Positions 5,798 through 9,595 of a DNA stretch of 9,595 nt are shown here, in pieces (the stretch's first letter is position 1; each line of letters starts with the position of its first letter). Source of the DNA: Geobacter sp. UBA6169 (GTDB taxonomy: Bacteria; Desulfobacterota; Desulfuromonadia; Geobacterales; Pseudopelobacteraceae); assembly GCA_002422265.1 (NCBI GenBank), contig DIUB01000111.1, forward strand, positions 1-9,595, in the 5' to 3' direction. The notes beneath the pieces were generated by a model. It saw only the letters and a list, made by a program, of their open reading frames with translations. It was not told the DNA's origin and made no database searches. Both the position numbers and the translations under genes were made by a program.

Positions 5798-6331
5798 ATA
5801 GCTGCCCCGGCAAAAACTGCGACCGTCAATATCAATCACGCCATTCGTGCTTCAGAAGTACGTGTTATCGCTCATGATGGTGAACAGCTGGGTATTCTGA
5901 CATTACGTGAGGCCCTGGAGGCTGCAGAGGCTCGTCAGCTTGATCTGGTAGAGGTATCACCCTCTGCTACGCCGCCGGTCTGCAGGATCATGGATTACGG
6001 CAAGTTCAAGTATCAGCAGAGCAAAAAGCAGCAGGAAGCCAAGAAGAAACAGGTGCAGGTGCAGGTTAAAGAGGTCAAGATACGGCCCAAAACCGATGAC
6101 CATGACCTCGATTTCAAGATCAAGCATGTGCGCCGTTTTCTGGAAGAGGGGAACAAGGCCAAGGTGACGCTGGTTTTCCGTGGTCGTGAAATCACCCATC
6201 AGGACATCGGTAGAGCTGTCATTGAAAAGTTTGCTGCAGAATTGGCAGACATTGCCGTGGTAGAAGTTGCTCCGCGGGTTGATGGCCGTCAGTTGTTTAT
6301 GATTGTTGCACCCAAAGCTAAAAAACATTAA
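5798..6331 (+). CDS. infC: Translation initiation factor IF3, predicted AUA start
   Basis: IF3 binds the 30S subunit, blocks premature 50S joining and rejects wrong start codons and initiator tRNAs. The frame gives 177 aa, normal for the family. The N domain carries NINHAIRASEVRVI, DGEQLGIL, LDLVEVSP and PPVCRIMDYGKFKYQQSKKQ; a Lys-rich linker follows (about 70-90); the C domain has VKEVKIRP, FKIKHVRRFLEEGNKAKVTL and FRGREITHQDIG. The first in-frame ATG (5990, Met65) is far too late, since conserved sequence extends 60 residues upstream. ATA at 5798, 7 nt after AGGAGG, is therefore the best start. E. coli infC uses AUU, and IF3 discrimination against it gives autoregulation; AUA would work the same way. 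ATT at 5765 is in frame but lies before the Shine-Dalgarno. It follows thrS by 40 nt. Confidence 0.95.
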   Translation: MAAPAKTATVNINHAIRASEVRVIAHDGEQLGILTLREALEAAEARQLDLVEVSPSATPPVCRIMDYGKFKYQQSKKQQEAKKKQVQVQVKEVKIRPKTDDHDLDFKIKHVRRFLEEGNKAKVTLVFRGREITHQDIGRAVIEKFAAELADIAVVEVAPRVDGRQLFMIVAPKAKKH

Positions 6332-6341
6332 CAAAGTAAGC

Positions 6342-6361
6342 ACAGATTCCGAGTGATCTGT
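6342..6361 (+). promoter_or_regulatory. Short hairpin upstream of rpmI
   Basis: ACAGAT (6342-6347) pairs with ATCTGT (6356-6361) around an 8-base loop, 10 nt before the rpmI Shine-Dalgarno. In E. coli, bL20 represses rpmI translation through structured mRNA in this area; whether this stem has such a role is unknown. Confidence 0.25.
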
Positions 6362-6384
6362 TAACACCATCAAGGAGCAAGACC

Positions 6385-6582
6385 ATGCCAAAGATCAAGA
6401 CCAATCGCGCAGCTGCAAAGCGCTTCAAGAAGACCGGTACCGGTAAGGTGAAGCGCGCCCACGCATTTACCAGCCACATTCTTACCAGCAAGACCCGCAA
6501 GCGTAAGCGTAACCTGCGTCAAGGCAACACCGTTGCTGCCGTTGACCAGAAGAATATCTGTGCGTTGATCCCTTATATGTAA
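6385..6582 (+). CDS. rpmI: 50S ribosomal protein bL35
   Basis: Small, very basic large-subunit protein, 65 aa, the usual length. It shows the family start MPKIKTNRAAAKRFKKTGTG followed by KVKRAHAF, then SKTRKRKRNLR and the final PYM. AAGGAG at 6372-6377 lies 7 nt before the ATG. It sits 53 nt after infC and 86 nt before rplT, the standard infC-rpmI-rplT order. In E. coli, translation of this gene is repressed by bL20 and the effect reaches rplT by coupling; the spacing here allows that but does not show it. Confidence 0.98.
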   Translation: MPKIKTNRAAAKRFKKTGTGKVKRAHAFTSHILTSKTRKRKRNLRQGNTVAAVDQKNICALIPYM

Positions 6583-6668
6583 TCAGAGCCAGCAACTGCT
6601 GTCTCGCCCCAGAACCGTGAGGAAACGGCCCCTTGCGGATCGGGTACCTAAAACTAAAGGAGTAGAAG
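6583..6668 (+). other. rpmI-rplT intergenic spacer with weak structure
   Basis: The spacer contains a possible small stem CCGT/ACGG (6615-6618 with 6625-6628), and CCTT (6631-6634) could pair with AAGG of the rplT Shine-Dalgarno (AAAGGAG, 6656-6662). This would be a reasonable place for bL20 feedback, but no known L20 leader motif is recognised and the helices are short. Confidence 0.25.
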
Positions 6669-7022
6669 ATGCCGAGAGCAAAAGGTGGTTTTAAAACGCG
6701 GCAACGCCGCAACAAGGTATTGAAGCTGGCCAAGGGCTACCGTGGTGCGCGGAGTAAGCTGTTCCGCAGTGCAACCGAGGCGGTTGACCGGGCACTCAAT
6801 TACGCGTTTCGTGACCGTCGCGTCAAGAAACGTGATTTTCGTTCACTTTGGATCATGCGTATCAACGCTGCATCGCGTCTTGCCGGCCTGTCCTATAGCA
6901 AGTTTATACACGGCCTGAAAAAGGCTGACGTGCAGATTGACCGCAAGGTGCTGGCTGATATTGCCATTACCGACCCGAAAGGTTTTGCCGAGATTGCGGC
7001 TGTGGCCAAGGCCCAGCTGTAA
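6669..7022 (+). CDS. rplT: 50S ribosomal protein bL20
   Basis: Early-assembly protein that binds 23S rRNA, 117 aa, full length. The basic N-terminal extension MPRAKGGFKTRQRRNKVLKL and AKGYRGARSKLFRSA precede the globular RNA-binding part (FRDRRVKKRDFRSLWIMRI, NAASRLAGLSYSKFIHGL, DRKVLADIA). AAAGGAG ends 6 nt before the ATG. In E. coli it represses its own operon post-transcriptionally. A strong terminator follows 20 nt after the stop. Confidence 0.98.
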   Translation: MPRAKGGFKTRQRRNKVLKLAKGYRGARSKLFRSATEAVDRALNYAFRDRRVKKRDFRSLWIMRINAASRLAGLSYSKFIHGLKKADVQIDRKVLADIAITDPKGFAEIAAVAKAQL

Positions 7023-7042
7023 GGCTTTGTCATTGTGCTGGT

Positions 7043-7077
7043 AAAAGGGATGGGGGGCTGCTCTCCCGTCCCTTTTT
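7043..7077 (+). terminator. Intrinsic terminator between rplT and pheS
   Basis: GGGATGGGGG (7047-7056) pairs with CTCCCGTCCC (7063-7072) with two G-T wobbles and a 6-base loop, flanked by AAAA before and TTTTT after, so the stem can extend to about 14 pairs. The hairpin ends transcription after the ribosomal protein genes, at least partly. pheS begins 41 nt further on with no clear promoter between, so its mRNA probably comes from read-through. Confidence 0.85.
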
Positions 7078-7117
7078 CCGTTCTATTCCATTCTCAGTCG
7101 GTTAAAGGAACAAGACC

Positions 7118-8134
7118 ATGAGGGATCAGCTTGAACAGTTGCGGCAACAGGCGCTGGCTGCTGTCACTGCCGCAGATACTGAAGAGGTGTTGCAGGAGGT
7201 ACGGGTCAGGTTTCTCGGACGCAAAGGGGAACTGACCGGCCTTATGAAGGGGCTGGGCGCACTGCCTGTCGATGAGCGCCCACATGTCGGCCAGCTTGTC
7301 AACCAGGTTAAAGATGAGGTTGAGGCTGCTGTCGAGCAGGCCTTGGAGCGTAGCCGCCGTGATGCTGTTGCACAAAAGCTGGCCACTGAGCGGATTGATG
7401 TGACCCTGCCCGGCCGCAGTCGCTGCAAGGGGAGTAAACATCCGGTGACCCTGGTGATTGAGGAAGTCAGCGAGATCTTTGCCGGCTTGGGGTTTTCAGT
7501 GGCGGAAGGGCCGGAGATTGAACATGACTGGTACAACTTTGAGGCGTTGAATTTTCCGCCCGAACATCCGGCCCGTGATATGCAAGACACATTTTTTGTT
7601 GAAAACCAGCTGCTGTTGCGGACCCATACCTCGCCGGTTCAGATTCGTACCATGCTGCAGCAACAACCGCCGGTCAGGATCATTGCGCCGGGCACAGTGT
7701 ATCGCTGTGATTCGGATGCAACCCATTCGCCGATGTTTCACCAGATTGAAGGGCTGATGGTGGACACCAGGGTGTCTTTTGCTGATCTGAAGGGGATTCT
7801 GACCACCTTTACCAATCAGCTGTTTGGCCAGAAGACCGGTGTACGTCTGCGCCCCAGTTTTTTCCCGTTTACGGAACCTTCTGCCGAGGTTGATATTGCC
7901 TGCGTAATTTGTGGCGGTAGCGGTTGCCGCGTCTGCAAGCAGACCGGCTGGCTTGAAATTCTGGGGGCAGGCATGGTTGATCCTGAGGTGTTCCGTCATG
8001 TAGGCTACGATCCCGAGGTGATTTCCGGTTTTGCCTTTGGAATGGGTATCGAACGGATTGCTATGTTAAAATACGGTATCAGCGATATGCGGCTTTTGTT
8101 TGAAAACGACGTCAGATTCCTACGGCAGTTTTAA
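7118..8134 (+). CDS. pheS: Phenylalanyl-tRNA synthetase alpha subunit
   Basis: Catalytic subunit of the (alpha-beta)2 class II enzyme that charges tRNA-Phe; 338 aa, typical. The N-terminal coiled coil (about 1-85) that binds tRNA is followed by the catalytic core: GPEIEHDWYNFEALNFPPEH (131-150) and PARDMQDTFF, RTHTSPVQIRTM, motif 2 region GTVYRCDSDATHSPMFHQIE (192-211), FFPFTEPSAEVDI and motif 3 GFAFGMGIERIAMLKYGI (304-321). A four-cysteine cluster C262xxC265GGSGC270xxC273 sits before TGWLEILGAGMV; such a cluster occurs in many PheS proteins. AAAGGA lies 8 nt before the ATG. pheT follows after 14 nt, so the two subunits are co-translated from one mRNA. Confidence 0.98.
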   Translation: MRDQLEQLRQQALAAVTAADTEEVLQEVRVRFLGRKGELTGLMKGLGALPVDERPHVGQLVNQVKDEVEAAVEQALERSRRDAVAQKLATERIDVTLPGRSRCKGSKHPVTLVIEEVSEIFAGLGFSVAEGPEIEHDWYNFEALNFPPEHPARDMQDTFFVENQLLLRTHTSPVQIRTMLQQQPPVRIIAPGTVYRCDSDATHSPMFHQIEGLMVDTRVSFADLKGILTTFTNQLFGQKTGVRLRPSFFPFTEPSAEVDIACVICGGSGCRVCKQTGWLEILGAGMVDPEVFRHVGYDPEVISGFAFGMGIERIAMLKYGISDMRLLFENDVRFLRQF

Positions 8135-8148
8135 GGCGCGGTGAATAT

Positions 8149-9595
8149 ATGAAAGTTACTTATAACTGGTTGAAAGAGTTCGTTGATTTTGATCTGTCCC
8201 CCCAGGATTTAGCAGATTTGCTGACCATGCTGGGGTTGGAGGTTGAGGGCGTTACCGCTCTGGGAAGCGGTATGGATGAGGTGGTGGTGGCACGGGTTGT
8301 TGAAAAAAACCAGCACCCTAACGCCGATAAGCTCTCGCTCTGCAAGATCGATAACGGCAGTGAAATCCTGTCGGTAGTCTGCGGAGCCCAGAACTTTAAA
8401 CAGGGGGATACAGTTGCTTTGGCGCAAGTCGGTGCCGTGCTGCCCGGTGAATTCAAAATCAAACGATCCAAGATCCGTGGTGAAGAATCATGCGGTATGC
8501 TCTGTTCAGAAAAAGAGCTTGGGCTGGCTGAGGAGAGTGCCGGTATCATGGTTTTGACGGAGAACCTGCCGCTGGGTAAGCCGTTTTTTGAAGCAATGGG
8601 GTTAAAGGATACTGTCTTCGAGATCGGTCTGACACCCAACCGTGCTGATTGTTTGAGTGTGATCGGCATTGCGCGTGAGGTGGCTGCCAAGCTGGGCAAG
8701 AAAGTTCGCTATCAGCCGGTAGTGGTGCCGGAATATGGCGAGCCGGTTGACAGTAGAATCTCTGTGGCGATCCAGGATGCAGTCGGCTGCCCGCGTTATG
8801 CAGCCCGCTTCATCTCAGGCTGCAAAATTGCACCGTCACCGGCCTGGTTGGTAAAACGCCTCAATGCCGTTGGAGTGCGTTCCATCAATAACGTGGTGGA
8901 CGTGACCAACCTGGTGATGATCGAGCTGGGGCACCCGCTGCATGCCTTTGATTACACTCGGGTAGCAGGGGGGCAGATCATTGTGCGCAAGGCTTTTGAG
9001 GGAGAGTTGTTCCGCACCCTTGACAGTCAGGAACGTATTTTGACCGCAGCTGATCTGATGATCTGCGACAAGGAGCGACCGGTTGCCCTGGCAGGAATTA
9101 TGGGGGGCGAGAATTCTGAAATCACCGACCAAACCACCGACATTCTACTGGAGAGCGCCTTCTTTGATCCGCCCACCATTCGCCGCACCAGCAAACGGCT
9201 GGGGCTGCATACTGAATCATCCCATCGTTTTGAGCGAGGCGCTGACCTGGAGATGGTGCCCAAGGCGATTGATCGCGCTGCCAGTCTGATTGCTCAGCTG
9301 TCCGGCGGCAATGTGGCAAAGGGGATTGTGGACAACTTCCCTGCTCCCCGGCCTGCGGTCTCTGTTACCTTTCGTCCTGAACGGGCAAACGCAATCCTGG
9401 GGCTGTCGCTGAGTCCGGACCGGATGGCAGATCTGTTCCGTAATCTTGAGTTTCAGGTGCAGCCGGTTTCCAACAACAGTTTTCAGGTGACCATTCCGTC
9501 TTACCGGATTGATATCGAGCGTGAAATTGATCTGATCGAAGAGATCTGTCGGCTGAACGGATTTGATCAGGTGCCGGCCACCATGCCGATTGCCC
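8149..9595 (+). CDS. pheT: Phenylalanyl-tRNA synthetase beta subunit, 5' part (runs off the window)
   Basis: Beta subunit of PheRS; 482 complete codons of a protein that is normally about 800 aa. The N terminus MKVTYNWLKEFVDFDL leads into the OB-fold tRNA-binding (EMAP-like) domain, about 45-150 (VVVARVVEKNQHPNADKLSL, GEESCGMLCSEKELGL). The B3/B4 region, with the editing site for Tyr-tRNA-Phe in the family, follows at about 210-390 (INNVVDVTNLVMIELGHPLH, ALAGIMGGENSEI, HTESSHRFERGADLEMV from His354). The B5 domain begins near 404 (FRPERANAILGL, FQVTIPSYRIDIEREIDLIE). The catalytic-like and anticodon-binding domains lie beyond the edge. The start is the ATG at 8149; its ribosome site is weak (GGTGA 4 nt upstream, or AAGG inside the pheS stop), so coupling to pheS translation is likely. 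Confidence 0.97.
   Translation, partial: MKVTYNWLKEFVDFDLSPQDLADLLTMLGLEVEGVTALGSGMDEVVVARVVEKNQHPNADKLSLCKIDNGSEILSVVCGAQNFKQGDTVALAQVGAVLPGEFKIKRSKIRGEESCGMLCSEKELGLAEESAGIMVLTENLPLGKPFFEAMGLKDTVFEIGLTPNRADCLSVIGIAREVAAKLGKKVRYQPVVVPEYGEPVDSRISVAIQDAVGCPRYAARFISGCKIAPSPAWLVKRLNAVGVRSINNVVDVTNLVMIELGHPLHAFDYTRVAGGQIIVRKAFEGELFRTLDSQERILTAADLMICDKERPVALAGIMGGENSEITDQTTDILLESAFFDPPTIRRTSKRLGLHTESSHRFERGADLEMVPKAIDRAASLIAQLSGGNVAKGIVDNFPAPRPAVSVTFRPERANAILGLSLSPDRMADLFRNLEFQVQPVSNNSFQVTIPSYRIDIEREIDLIEEICRLNGFDQVPATMPIA

Noticed and set aside
7911..7950. Four-cysteine cluster in PheS as an inserted zinc finger
   Set aside because: Clusters of this form occur in many bacterial PheS proteins at this place; not unusual.
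7496..7999. Antisense open frame of 167 codons within pheS
   Set aside because: Lies opposite conserved pheS catalytic motifs and shows no family features.

Overview
The window reads as a stretch of chromosome from a Gram-negative bacterium of moderate G+C content. Gene order and protein style suggest a member of the Geobacter/Desulfuromonadia group. That placement is inference: it rests on the classical thrS-infC-rpmI-rplT-pheS-pheT order next to a proteobacterial polar amino acid ABC transporter, and no marker gene proves the lineage. All convincing genes are on the + strand. No mobile element, CRISPR array, tRNA or rRNA is visible, and no gene-free stretch exceeds about 250 bases.

Region 1 (1-173) holds the unclear 3' end of something upstream: short open pieces in different frames that do not join into one protein. 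Region 2 (174-3593) is a tight three-gene transporter unit: a lipoprotein binding protein, a binding-protein/permease fusion, and an ABC ATPase with an extra C-terminal domain. The unit is unusual in two ways. First, both binding domains have their halves in swapped order (lobe 2 before lobe 1), which looks like a circular permutation at the hinge; the second copy has also lost the expected amine-binding Asp. Second, the ATPase ends in an RsbW/SpoIIAB-like (HATPase_c_2) domain whose Mg-ATP residues look degenerate. Together this resembles an amino-acid-type importer wired to a partner-switching type regulatory domain.

Region 3 (3594-3846) is the thrS control region: a good sigma70-type promoter, then a leader of about 180 nt ending in a strong intrinsic terminator only a few bases before the thrS ribosome binding site. 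Essentially any thrS mRNA must read through this terminator, so attenuation is likely. The leader also contains a TGGTACC element and a possible competing helix.

Region 4 (3847-9595) is the translation operon: threonyl-tRNA synthetase, initiation factor IF3, ribosomal proteins bL35 and bL20, then phenylalanyl-tRNA synthetase alpha and the first ~482 codons of beta. IF3 appears to start at an AUA codon behind a perfect AGGAGG, in line with the rare AUU start used for autoregulation in E. coli. A second intrinsic terminator sits between rplT and pheS without an evident Phe-rich leader peptide.
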